Notes under the pieces: model-generated
The model's database searches: none
Told to the model about the DNA's origin: nothing
What the model saw: only the letters and a program-made list of their open reading frames with translations
NCBI GenBank assembly: GCA_900549545.1
Contig: URPA01000037.1
Span: 1 to 18,928, forward strand
Source of the DNA: an uncultured Eubacteriales bacterium
Lineage (GTDB): Bacteria > Bacillota > Clostridia > Oscillospirales > Oscillospiraceae
Length of the DNA: 18,928 nt
Direction of reading: 5' to 3'
Position numbers and translations under genes: made by a program
In this document: one piece after another, positions 1-6,044 of the stretch
Numbering within the stretch: position 1 is the stretch's first letter
Layout of the letters: each line of letters begins with the position of its first letter

Positions 1-57
1 CCTTACGCAGGGGAGCCTTGGTGCAGTGCAAACAGTTAGACAATTTCCGATTTGTCG
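1..57. repeat. Left copy of a dispersed hairpin repeat (inverted partner at 18741-18798)
   Basis: Positions 1-57 match the reverse complement of 18741-18798 nearly base for base: one extra G in the right copy, a G/T difference after AGCCT, and a few changes after position 45. The stretch after AGCC, GTGCAGTGCAAACAGTTAGA, is identical in both. A small hairpin (CCGA-TTTG-TCGG, 47-58) lies inside. The window begins within the element, so its outer end is not visible. It lies just past the end of the minus-strand ttcA-like gene and codes for nothing recognisable. I infer a REP/MITE-like dispersed repeat. Confidence 0.75.
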
Positions 58-110
58 GTCTGCTTAACTGCTTTTTAACACCGCTTTCTTCCCGGCGGGC
101 GGCCTGTTTA

Positions 111-857
111 TCAGCGCCCCAGCCGCCAGTTCTCCCTCGGCTGCCAGCCGGGGAGGGGGAGGCGCTGCATCGCGCCGAAAATCTTGGACTTCATGTCCGG
201 GTAATCGACGCTCATTGCGGCGAGCAGTGCTTTTATCTCATGCCGTTTGCTGGTCTTGTCCTGCGGGCATGGGTTTTCGACTATCGGCACATTCAGTGCC
301 TCGGCCAGATTGCTTATTTTCTGCTCCCCGGCGTAGATAAGCGGGCGGATCTGCGTCACGCCGGAGCGGTCAAGATATGTCACCGGGCGAAAGCAGCTCA
401 GGCGCCCCTCGAACAGCAGCGACATCATAAAGGTCTCAACCGCGTCGTCAAAATGGTGCCCCAGCGCGAGCTTGCTTATGCCGCGCTCACGGATGGCGTC
501 ATTGAGCGCGCCGCGGCGCATCTTTGCGCAGAGGGAGCAGGGGTTGCCCTCCTGCCGCACGTCAAAAACTATCTCCTTTATGTCGGTTTTCACGCAGGTG
601 TAGGGCACCTCCAGCTCCTCGCAGAGCTGCTTTACCGGCGTGTAATCCATGCCCTCAAAGCCCAGCTCAATGCTGATTGCCTCGAGCTCAAAGGGCTTGT
701 CGTAAAAGCTTTTCAGGTGCCGCAGCGCCAGCAGCAAAAGCATGCTGTCCTTCCCGCCGGACACGCCCACGGCGATTTTATCCCCGGCGGAAATCATGTC
801 ATAATCGTCCACCGCGCGGCGCACGGTGCCGGTAAATTCATTGAGTGCTTTATACAT
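111..857 (-). CDS. ttcA: TtcA-type tRNA 2-thiocytidine synthetase (PP-loop ATPase family)
   Basis: This 248-residue protein is a PP-loop ATPase of the TtcA/TilS superfamily. TtcA uses ATP and a [4Fe-4S] cluster in the cytoplasm to thiolate cytidine 32 of some tRNAs. Visible features are the ATP-binding SGGKDS loop (residues 33-38), the cysteine pair CSLC (107-110) followed by KMRRG, the GHHFDD motif (133-138), and a third cysteine in NPCPQD (C197). The two-plus-one cysteine pattern is the TtcA cluster signature and argues against TilS, which lacks it. The ATG at 857 is preceded by GAGG with a 7-base gap. The gene is transcribed away from rplM and appears monocistronic. The exact modified base in Firmicutes homologues is less certain than the family. 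Confidence 0.82.
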   Translation of the reverse strand: MYKALNEFTGTVRRAVDDYDMISAGDKIAVGVSGGKDSMLLLLALRHLKSFYDKPFELEAISIELGFEGMDYTPVKQLCEELEVPYTCVKTDIKEIVFDVRQEGNPCSLCAKMRRGALNDAIRERGISKLALGHHFDDAVETFMMSLLFEGRLSCFRPVTYLDRSGVTQIRPLIYAGEQKISNLAEALNVPIVENPCPQDKTSKRHEIKALLAAMSVDYPDMKSKIFGAMQRLPLPGWQPRENWRLGR

Positions 858-890
858 TGCCAGACCTCGTTTAATACTTAAAAATCGTTT

Positions 891-940
891 TGAGATTTAG
901 AGAGATTTTGAGAGAATACAAGAGATTTAAAGAGATTGCG
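891..940. repeat. Five phased 10-bp repeats of AGAGATTT type
   Basis: Five consecutive 10-base units start at 891, 901, 911, 921 and 931. They read TGAGATTTAG, AGAGATTTTG, AGAGAATACA, AGAGATTTAA and AGAGATTGCG. The period is close to one helical turn. The block ends 21 bases before the rplM -35 box and lies in the upstream region of the divergent ttcA-like gene. Phased A/T runs of this kind can bend DNA; that role is inference. Confidence 0.7.
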
Positions 941-961
941 GCGCGAGAATTAAAAAAGCCG

Positions 962-990
962 TTGACACGGACGCTTCTATGTGGTATAAA
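962..990 (+). promoter_or_regulatory. Sigma-A-type promoter of rplM-rpsI
   Basis: TTGACA (962-967) is followed after exactly 17 bases by TATAAA (985-990). This is a perfect -35 and a 5/6 -10 box, as expected for a strongly expressed ribosomal protein operon. Transcription should begin near 996-998. Confidence 0.88.
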
Positions 991-996
991 AATGGA

Positions 997-1061
997 GCGC
1001 GTGTAAAGGTATTGTAACAATGCGCGCCCGAATTGTCAAAATATTTAATTCTATATGGAGG
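997..1061 (+). promoter_or_regulatory. Structured 5' leader of rplM, possible L13-type autoregulatory leader
   Basis: The predicted transcript starts at a stem formed by GCGCG (997-1001) and CGCGC (1023-1027), extended by one G-U pair. The loop region contains the short palindrome ATTGTAACAAT (1011-1021). The GGAGG ribosome binding site follows at 1057-1061. Firmicutes rplM-rpsI operons often carry an L13 leader RNA (Rfam family L13_leader). The position fits, but I could not confirm the conserved bases. Confidence 0.35.
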
Positions 1062-1069
1062 CACAAAAT

Positions 1070-1498
1070 ATGTCTACTACTATGGTAACCAAGGAAACCG
1101 TTACCCGCAAGTGGTACGTCCTTGATGCTGCCGGTAAGCCCCTGGGCAAGACTGCCGCTCTCGCGGCGGACCTTCTCCGCGGCAAGCTCAAGACCGACTA
1201 CACCCCGCATGTTGACTGCGGCGACTATGTTATCATCATCAACGCCAAGGACGCTGTCCTCACCGGAAAGAAGCTGGAGCAGAAGTACTATCGCACTCAC
1301 TCCGGTTATCCCGGCGGCCTGAAGGAGACCCAGTATAAGCACCTCATGGCGAACAAGCCTGAGCTTGCAATGCGTCTGGCAGTCCGCGGTATGCTTCAGA
1401 AGAACACCATCGCTCAGTGGCAGCTCAAGCGCCTGAGAGTCTTTGCCGGTGCTGAGCATAACCATGCCGCACAGAAGCCCGAAGTCTGGGCTCGCTAA
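1070..1498 (+). CDS. rplM: 50S ribosomal protein L13
   Basis: The 142-residue product is ribosomal protein L13 of the large subunit, the same length as the E. coli protein. Recognisable segments are RKWYVLDAAGKPLGKTA near the N-terminus, LTGKKLEQKYYRTHSGYPGG in the middle, and the C-terminal AGAEHNHAAQKPEVW. The usual MLPKN segment reads MLQKN here, a minor change. The ATG at 1070 is chosen over the in-frame ATG at 1055: GGAGG at 1057-1061 gives an 8-base spacing to 1070 and would lie inside the gene if 1055 were used. It is the first gene of a two-gene operon with rpsI, 16 bases downstream, driven by the promoter at 962-990. Confidence 0.97.
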   Translation: MSTTMVTKETVTRKWYVLDAAGKPLGKTAALAADLLRGKLKTDYTPHVDCGDYVIIINAKDAVLTGKKLEQKYYRTHSGYPGGLKETQYKHLMANKPELAMRLAVRGMLQKNTIAQWQLKRLRVFAGAEHNHAAQKPEVWAR

Positions 1499-1514
1499 GA
1501 GGAGGTAAAGAAAT

Positions 1515-1925
1515 ATGGCAACTTATAAGTGCAAGCGCCCCTATATGTACGGCACGGGCAGGAGAAAGTCCTCTGTCGCCCGCGTTCACCTCATCCCCAA
1601 TGGCACCGGTGCTATCACCATCAACGGCAGAGACATTGACGATTACTTTGGTCTCGAGACCCTCAAGCTCATCGTCCGTCAGCCCCTGGTCGCCACCGCC
1701 ACTGTCGGCAAGGTTGACATCGAGGCTACCGTCTCCGGCGGCGGCGTCTCCGGCCAGGCCGGCGCCATCCGTCACGGCATCGCCCGCGCTCTGCTCCTCG
1801 TTGACGAGAGCTTCCGCGCTCCTCTGAAGGCTGCCGGTCTCCTGACCCGCGACCCGAGAATGAAGGAGCGTAAGAAGTACGGTCTCAAGGCAGCCCGTCG
1901 CGCTCCGCAGTTCAGCAAGCGTTAA
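1515..1925 (+). CDS. rpsI: 30S ribosomal protein S9
   Basis: The 136-residue product is ribosomal protein S9, which contacts P-site tRNA with its C-terminal tail. YGTGRRKSSVARVHL (residues 12-26), the central segment SGGGVSGQAGAIRHGIARAL, and the basic C-terminus ending RAPQFSKR are all diagnostic. The tail ends in the conserved Lys-Arg. The ATG is preceded by GAGGAGG with a clean spacing. rpsI follows rplM in the universal bacterial pairing, and the operon closes with a strong terminator at 1956-1993. Confidence 0.97.
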   Translation: MATYKCKRPYMYGTGRRKSSVARVHLIPNGTGAITINGRDIDDYFGLETLKLIVRQPLVATATVGKVDIEATVSGGGVSGQAGAIRHGIARALLLVDESFRAPLKAAGLLTRDPRMKERKKYGLKAARRAPQFSKR

Positions 1926-1955
1926 TCGGCTGGATATTTACAATCAAAAAGGCTC

Positions 1956-1993
1956 AAAAACCCCGGAAATACGCCATTTCCGGGGCTTTTCTT
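1956..1993. terminator. Bidirectional Rho-independent terminator
   Basis: CCCCGGAAAT (1961-1970) pairs with ATTTCCGGGG (1976-1985) around a 5-base loop. CTTTTCTT follows on the plus strand, and AAAAA precedes it, which gives TTTTT after the stem on the minus strand. It can end rpsI transcription from the left and the minus-strand gene at 1992-2345 from the right. Confidence 0.9.
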
Positions 1994-2345
1994 ATGCGAT
2001 TTGCTTCGATTCGGCTTCACTGATTTCGGCGAAACAGGTATTATCTCGCTGAATATATTCTGTCAGGCTTCCCCAGTATACGAAAGGAACATCTTTAGTC
2101 AGTATTTGCTTTTCTTTCGGGATCCGAGCCAAAAGGATATTTTGCGCAATTTCTGTTTGCTTGGAATAGAACCTGGGGTTAACTATGTAAAAATCTCCAA
2201 ATCTTTCACAAATTACGGTTTCAAAAGAGATGATTTTATCGTTTACAATCCGAAGGGGACCGGGCTTTCGCGTTGTCCAAGTACGCATACTGGTTTTGCC
2301 TGCAAGGAAGGCATCAATCAGATTATCGGGAGTGACAAATTTCAT
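1992..2345 (-). CDS. Hypothetical protein, AT-rich islet
   Basis: I do not recognise the family of this 117-residue protein. It starts MKFVTPDNLIDAFLAGK and has no signal peptide or membrane segment. It has a basic, aromatic N-terminal half (TWTTRKPGPLRIVND, residues 23-37) and a more acidic tail. The ATG is preceded by AGAGG with a 6-base gap, and the open frame runs to the shared terminator, so it is probably a real gene. It lies 53 bases downstream of the acidic repeat gene on the same strand, and the two may form one unit. Base composition is clearly lower in GC than the flanking housekeeping genes, which suggests acquired DNA. Function unknown. Confidence 0.6.
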   Translation of the reverse strand: MKFVTPDNLIDAFLAGKTSMRTWTTRKPGPLRIVNDKIISFETVICERFGDFYIVNPRFYSKQTEIAQNILLARIPKEKQILTKDVPFVYWGSLTEYIQRDNTCFAEISEAESKQIA

Positions 2346-2398
2346 TTTTTACCTCTTTCTCTCTAAAAAATAATGTAATTCGGGTGTTTCCCTACATT

Positions 2399-3013
2399 TT
2401 ACAGGTTGCTGTAATAGTCAAAGTTTTTGATCACATCGACAAAATCAACATTATTCTCGGATGCTAAATACATCACATCATCCAAGCTGTCAATAGGCAT
2501 ACACTGCTGAGCCATTGCTTCCGCTATCTCACATATATACGGAATGTCCCAATCGACGAATTGAGCGATGTCATAATTTAAATAGAGCTCAAAAAAGCCC
2601 TGTGGCAAATCATCAAAGCGATAATACCCATTGCTCTCAAGCTCACACTTAAGTTCTGCTGCCTGCTGAAATGGGATCCTATATTTTCGGGCAAGGAATA
2701 TTGCTTCCGAGTCGTCTTCTGTATCATCCAAGGCATCCTCGTCGTATTCTGCACTATTCTCGTATTCATCTTCTACATCTATCAAGCTATCCTGCTTCTC
2801 CTCAAGCTCCCAAATGCTCGGATATTCAAATTCGCAAGATTCTTCAGGAAAATTATCAAAGTCCATAAGTTCACCCACTGTGGTTTCCCAATCTTTTTTA
2901 TATGACTCATAATCTTCTATCGCTTCGATTATAGAAACCCCATACGTTGACGCGATATTTACTATGTCGGCAAAATCAGCAACTACTTCTTTGTGTAGCC
3001 TCCCCCGTCGGTT
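2399..3013 (-). pseudogene. 5'-truncated acidic protein with three related repeats
   Basis: The frame ends at 2399 and stays open to 3013, where a TAG stop lies upstream (3014-3016). The only in-frame start in the upstream part is a GTG at 2878, giving 159 residues. Yet the 45 codons before it read as good protein, for example ADIVNIASTYGVSIIEAIED. That segment resembles the C-terminal DDVMYLASENNVDFVDVI. A third, looser copy, EAIFLARKYRIPFQQAAEL, lies between them. No ATG, GTG or TTG occurs in those 45 codons, so the native 5' end appears lost. The middle of the protein is very rich in Asp and Glu (about residues 25-60 counted from the GTG). A terminator (3054-3091) sits immediately upstream with no visible promoter. 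I do not recognise the family. A shorter functional product from the GTG remains possible. Confidence 0.55.
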
Positions 3014-3053
3014 CTACATGCGTGCCAGTTAAAACCATTGGGTATAAACTCCC

Positions 3054-3091
3054 AAACAAAGCGAGACTTCCGGAGAAGTCTCGTTTTGTTT
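3054..3091. terminator. Bidirectional terminator after the lacI-type gene
   Basis: CGAGACTTC (3062-3070) pairs with GAAGTCTCG (3075-3083) around the tetraloop CGGA. The stem is flanked by AAACAAA on the left and TTTTGTTT on the right, so it works on both strands. On the minus strand it ends the LacI-family gene, whose stop is at 3145. Confidence 0.88.
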
Positions 3092-3144
3092 ATACTATGG
3101 ACATAAACCGATGAGAGTGGGTGATAACTTGCGAAAAGCGCTTT

Positions 3145-4140
3145 TTATGTCAGCGGAACACAGGAGCTCCTGACGACGAGCTTCGTGCGCAGCAGTATCT
3201 GCTGGCGGCAGATGATGGGATTTTTTATCATTTCCAGCAGGGCCTCCGCCGCGACGCAGCCTATGTCCTTGCTGTTTTGCGAAATGGTGGTAAGCGCCGG
3301 GGTGACATATTCGCAGGCGTCAATATCACCGAAGCCGATAACGGATAGATCCTGCGGGAGCTTCAGCCCCTGCTGGCTCAGATAGCGCATAAAGCCGATG
3401 GCGATAGGGTCGCTGCCGACGCAGGCGGCGGTTGGGCGCTTTTTCAGGCTGAGCAGCCTGCGGCCCAGCTCCTCACCGGAGCGCTCGGAATACTCGCCAT
3501 AGAGCACGAACTCCGGGTCGGGCTCAATGCCAGCCTTATGCAGGGTGTTCACATAGCTTTGATAGCGCAGCTTTGTGTTTCGGTAATCCGGGTTGCCGCC
3601 GATGAAGGCGATTTTTTTATGCCCGAGCTCCAGAAGGTAGTTGACGGCAATTTCAATTGCCTGCTCCTCGTCGAAATTGATGCAGCTGGCATGCTTGCCG
3701 CCCATAAAGCGGTTGATGAAGATAAAGGGCTTGCCGAGCTCGGTCAGCAGGGGCAGCAGCTTGTCCTCCTGCTCCTCGCTGGTGCCGAGGATAAGAAACC
3801 CGTCAATATTCAGCGCGGTGATACCGGACATGTTGTCCTCCAGCGGAATCGTCGTGTTCCCGAGACCGTGGCTGCTTAAAACGCTTATGAAGCTCAGCAC
3901 GATTGTGTACAGAGACGGGTGCTCAGCCAGTTTCATGGCCGAAGCTGTGGGCATAATAATACCGACCGTGCCGCCGGTCCACTTCGCGGGGCTGGACTGC
4001 TCCACGCTCTCAAGCCGCTGTATCGCGGAGAGCACCTTGTTGCGCAAAGAATCCTTTACAGGCACATTGCCGTTTATAACGCGGGAGACCGTGCTCGGCG
4101 AAACCCCGGCCAGGGCAGCTATTTCTCTGACGGTTGCCAT
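3145..4140 (-). CDS. LacI-family transcriptional regulator
   Basis: This is a 331-residue LacI/PurR-type DNA-binding regulator of usual length. The N-terminus (MATVREIAALAGVSPSTVSR, residues 1-20) is the canonical helix-turn-helix, and VINGN completes the hinge-side signature. A periplasmic-binding-like effector domain follows, with the typical IGFGDIDACEYVTPALTTI near the end. The ATG at 4140 is preferred over the GTG at 4152: AGGTGG lies 8 bases upstream of the ATG and would overlap a start at 4152. The gene is divergent from the tctC operon across a 262-base region holding TGAAAC-type repeats, so it most likely controls that operon and binds a sugar acid or pathway intermediate. Effector and operator are inference. 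Confidence 0.92.
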   Translation of the reverse strand: MATVREIAALAGVSPSTVSRVINGNVPVKDSLRNKVLSAIQRLESVEQSSPAKWTGGTVGIIMPTASAMKLAEHPSLYTIVLSFISVLSSHGLGNTTIPLEDNMSGITALNIDGFLILGTSEEQEDKLLPLLTELGKPFIFINRFMGGKHASCINFDEEQAIEIAVNYLLELGHKKIAFIGGNPDYRNTKLRYQSYVNTLHKAGIEPDPEFVLYGEYSERSGEELGRRLLSLKKRPTAACVGSDPIAIGFMRYLSQQGLKLPQDLSVIGFGDIDACEYVTPALTTISQNSKDIGCVAAEALLEMIKNPIICRQQILLRTKLVVRSSCVPLT

Positions 4141-4184
4141 CTGTTTTACCACCTCAAGTTTTTTCCTTTTATTTTCCTGCTATA

Positions 4185-4213
4185 TTTATACGATATACGC
4201 GAAACAAAATCAA
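4185..4213 (-). promoter_or_regulatory. Probable promoter of the lacI-type gene
   Basis: On the minus strand TTGATT (4213-4208) is followed after 17 bases by TATAAA (4190-4185). The spacing is ideal; four bases of the -35 and five of the -10 fit the consensus. It lies 45 bases upstream of the ATG at 4140. Confidence 0.6.
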
Positions 4214-4231
4214 TTGACAAAATGCACAATC

Positions 4232-4258
4232 TTGAAACAACTGAAACTACATGTTTCA
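4232..4258. promoter_or_regulatory. Candidate operator with TGAAAC/GTTTCA arms
   Basis: TTGAAACAA (4232-4240) is directly followed by TGAAAC (4242-4247), five bases, and GTTTCA (4253-4258). The last two arms form a perfect 6-bp inverted repeat. TGAAAC/GTTTCA half-sites are common in LacI-family operators, although the 5-base spacer is wider than usual. It lies between the lacI-type promoter and the tctC operon. Confidence 0.45.
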
Positions 4259-4276
4259 CAAACATTAATTTTGCTA

Positions 4277-4305
4277 TTGCTAATGCGGAAAAAACGTGGT
4301 ATTTA
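4277..4305 (+). promoter_or_regulatory. Weak candidate promoter of the tctC operon
   Basis: TTGCTA (4277-4282) and TATTTA (4300-4305) are 17 bases apart in an AT-rich stretch about 100 bases before tctC. Each box has four of six consensus bases. A perfect TTGACA at 4214-4219 has no matching -10 at 15-19 bases and was not chosen. Confidence 0.35.
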
Positions 4306-4368
4306 TATATTAACAAGGCCGTAAAAAACAATTCCGGCCAAGACGAAGAGAAGATTCAGGGACAATCC

Positions 4369-4386
4369 TGAAACAAATTGAAACAA
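4369..4386. repeat. Second TGAAACAA pair next to the tctC ribosome binding site
   Basis: TGAAACAA occurs at 4369-4376 and again at 4379-4386, one helical turn apart, only a few bases before the GGAGG of tctC. The same octamer occurs at 4233-4240. A regulator bound here could act as a roadblock, which is inference. Confidence 0.45.
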
Positions 4387-4402
4387 ACGAGGAGGAAAAG
4401 AA

Positions 4403-5446
4403 ATGAAGAAACTGTTAGCACTTTTGCTCGCCCTGTGCATGGTGTTCGCGCTCTGCGCCTGCGGCGACAGCGCGCAGCCGGCACCGACCCAGGCCCCGGC
4501 AGAGAATAACGCCCCCGAGAGCGAAGCGCCCGACGCGGAAACCCCGGAGGATATAGCCTGGCCCGAGGAAGCAATTGAGTTTGTTATTCCTGCAAACCCC
4601 GGCGGAGACACTGACCTCACTTCCCGCGGCCTCGCCGCATCCCTGACTGAGACTCTGGGCCAGACCGTCAGCGTCCTGAACATGGCCGGCGGCTCCGGAA
4701 CAGTGGCCATCAACGAGCTTATGGGCAGAGAGGCCGATGGTTACAGCGCTCTCTATTGGCACGTTGACCTGCTGCTGGGAAGCCTTCTTGATCGCTTTGA
4801 AAAGCCCTGGGACGAGATGTTTGATATCTGCGCAGTTACCGGCGGCGGCAGCTCCACGGCGATTTTTGTCAACAGCAATTCTCCCTGGACCACAATCAAC
4901 GAGCTGTTCGACTATGTGAAGGAGCATCCGGGTGAGGTCTCCATCGCCACGGAGACAGGAGCTTCCACGCACATGCTCATTGTTGACATGGAGGAGAAGG
5001 GCGGCCTTGAGTTTAATATCTGCTCCATAGGCGGCGGCGCTGACCGCGCGACCGCGCTGCTCGGCGGTGATGTTGACGTGAACGTCTCCGTGTACGGCAG
5101 CTGCGCACCCTATGTTGAGAGCGGTGATATGCGCTGCCTGGCCGTTCTGGCTGAGGAGCCTGTCGAGGGGCTTGATGTACCCACGCTGAAGGAGGCAACC
5201 GGCATTGACACGGTGTGGACGCACTTCTACGTTGTGGCTTTCCCCAAGGGAACCGATCCCGCCATCGTCAATAAAATGGCCGAGGCGATAAAGAAGGATG
5301 CCTACACTGAGAATTACACTGATGTCCTCTCAAATTACTTTTTCAAACCCGATGTAAAGACCGGACAGGAAGCGCTGGACTATGTCTATGAAATGCAGGA
5401 TTATTTCCAGCTGCTTGTAGACCAGTATAACGCCCGGTACAACTGA
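4403..5446 (+). CDS. tctC: Tripartite tricarboxylate (TTT) transporter substrate-binding lipoprotein, TctC/Bug family
   Basis: This 347-residue protein is the extracytoplasmic solute-binding subunit of a TTT transporter, which drives carboxylate uptake with an ion gradient. A lipoprotein signal peptide (residues 1-19) ends in LCAC, with C20 the likely lipidated cysteine. A Pro/Ala/Glu-rich linker follows to about residue 50, then the TctC domain beginning IEFVIPANPGGDTDLTSRGL, with the family's PGG-type anion-binding loop. GGAGG lies 7 bases before the ATG. It is the first gene of the operon and is followed by a terminator-like hairpin, which would make binding protein more abundant than the membrane subunits. 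Family members bind diverse carboxylates; the neighbouring genes suggest a sugar acid here. Confidence 0.88.
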   Translation: MKKLLALLLALCMVFALCACGDSAQPAPTQAPAENNAPESEAPDAETPEDIAWPEEAIEFVIPANPGGDTDLTSRGLAASLTETLGQTVSVLNMAGGSGTVAINELMGREADGYSALYWHVDLLLGSLLDRFEKPWDEMFDICAVTGGGSSTAIFVNSNSPWTTINELFDYVKEHPGEVSIATETGASTHMLIVDMEEKGGLEFNICSIGGGADRATALLGGDVDVNVSVYGSCAPYVESGDMRCLAVLAEEPVEGLDVPTLKEATGIDTVWTHFYVVAFPKGTDPAIVNKMAEAIKKDAYTENYTDVLSNYFFKPDVKTGQEALDYVYEMQDYFQLLVDQYNARYN

Positions 5447-5460
5447 GTAAGCGATTTCTG

Positions 5461-5494
5461 AAAGGGAGCGCGCAGCAGGGCGCGCTCCCTTTTT
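5461..5494 (+). terminator. Intra-operon terminator/attenuator between tctC and tctB
   Basis: AAAGGGAGCGCGC (5461-5473) pairs with GCGCGCTCCCTTT (5480-5492) around a 6-base loop and runs into TTTTT. It is a strong intrinsic terminator placed inside the transporter gene set. Partial read-through would give much binding protein and less of the downstream enzymes. Confidence 0.88.
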
Positions 5495-5528
5495 AGAAAG
5501 AAATTCCTTAACATGGAGGAATAAAAAC

Positions 5529-6032
5529 ATGACTGAAAGAACAAAAGGCTTTTTGTCATCCGCTGTTGCATGGGCTGTGGCAGCGTGGATATTTATATTT
5601 ACCCGAAATCTCTCCAGCGGAACAAACAACCTCATAAAGCCGGAGTTTATTCCGCGGGTAGTCGCAATAGGGCTGATTCTGCTGGGAATAGGAATGTTCA
5701 TTCAGGCTTTGCGGATAAAGGTAAGCGAGGAAGAGAAGAAAGCGCTGGAGGAGAAGAGGGCGGCCAGGAAAGAGCTCCCACTCATTGAACGGCTTACGCC
5801 GTTTCTGACGCTGGTGCTTATATTTCTGTTTTTGCTGCTGGTAAAAAGTCTGGGCTTTACTGTGTGCGCGACTATTTATCTCACCTTGCAGATGACGCTG
5901 TTATCCGGCGATTTTTCGCTGAAAAGCTGGCTTAAATATTTCGTTATCGCGCTTGTTGCGTCGGTGGCGATACTTTTCATTTTCCGATACGGCTTCAAGC
6001 TGAAGCTGCCGGTCAACGCGTGGAAATTCTAA
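5529..6032 (+). CDS. tctB: TTT transporter small membrane subunit, TctB family
   Basis: This is a 167-residue membrane protein between the TctC and TctA genes. Hydrophobic segments are visible at about residues 7-24, 40-61, 90-106, 107-125 and 136-152. The loop after the second segment is highly charged (about 63-86, KVSEEEKKALEEKRAARK). TctB proteins are poorly conserved small subunits of TTT transporters with around four membrane helices; size, topology and gene order support the call more than any motif. GGAGG precedes the ATG with a 10-base gap. tctA follows after 12 bases. Confidence 0.85.
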   Translation: MTERTKGFLSSAVAWAVAAWIFIFTRNLSSGTNNLIKPEFIPRVVAIGLILLGIGMFIQALRIKVSEEEKKALEEKRAARKELPLIERLTPFLTLVLIFLFLLLVKSLGFTVCATIYLTLQMTLLSGDFSLKSWLKYFVIALVASVAILFIFRYGFKLKLPVNAWKF

Positions 6033-6044
6033 GGAGGCGAAAAT

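Noticed and set aside
111..857. The PP-loop protein as LarE, the sulfur-transfer enzyme for the LarA cofactor
   Set aside because: It has SGGKDS and the CSLC plus C197 cysteine pattern of TtcA. It lies more than 12 kb from larA and lacks LarE features that I can recognise.
1055..1069. Upstream ATG at 1055 as the rplM start
   Set aside because: The ribosome binding site GGAGG (1057-1061) would fall inside the coding sequence; the ATG at 1070 gives the normal L13 N-terminus.
2001..2366. A 121-codon plus-strand open frame in the AT-rich islet
   Set aside because: It overlaps the minus-strand gene 1992-2345, which has a good ribosome binding site and ends at a terminator; the plus frame has neither.
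4214..4219. Perfect TTGACA as the -35 of the tctC promoter
   Set aside because: No acceptable -10 lies 15-19 bases downstream; the positions hold AAACAACTG-type sequence, which is part of the repeat motif.
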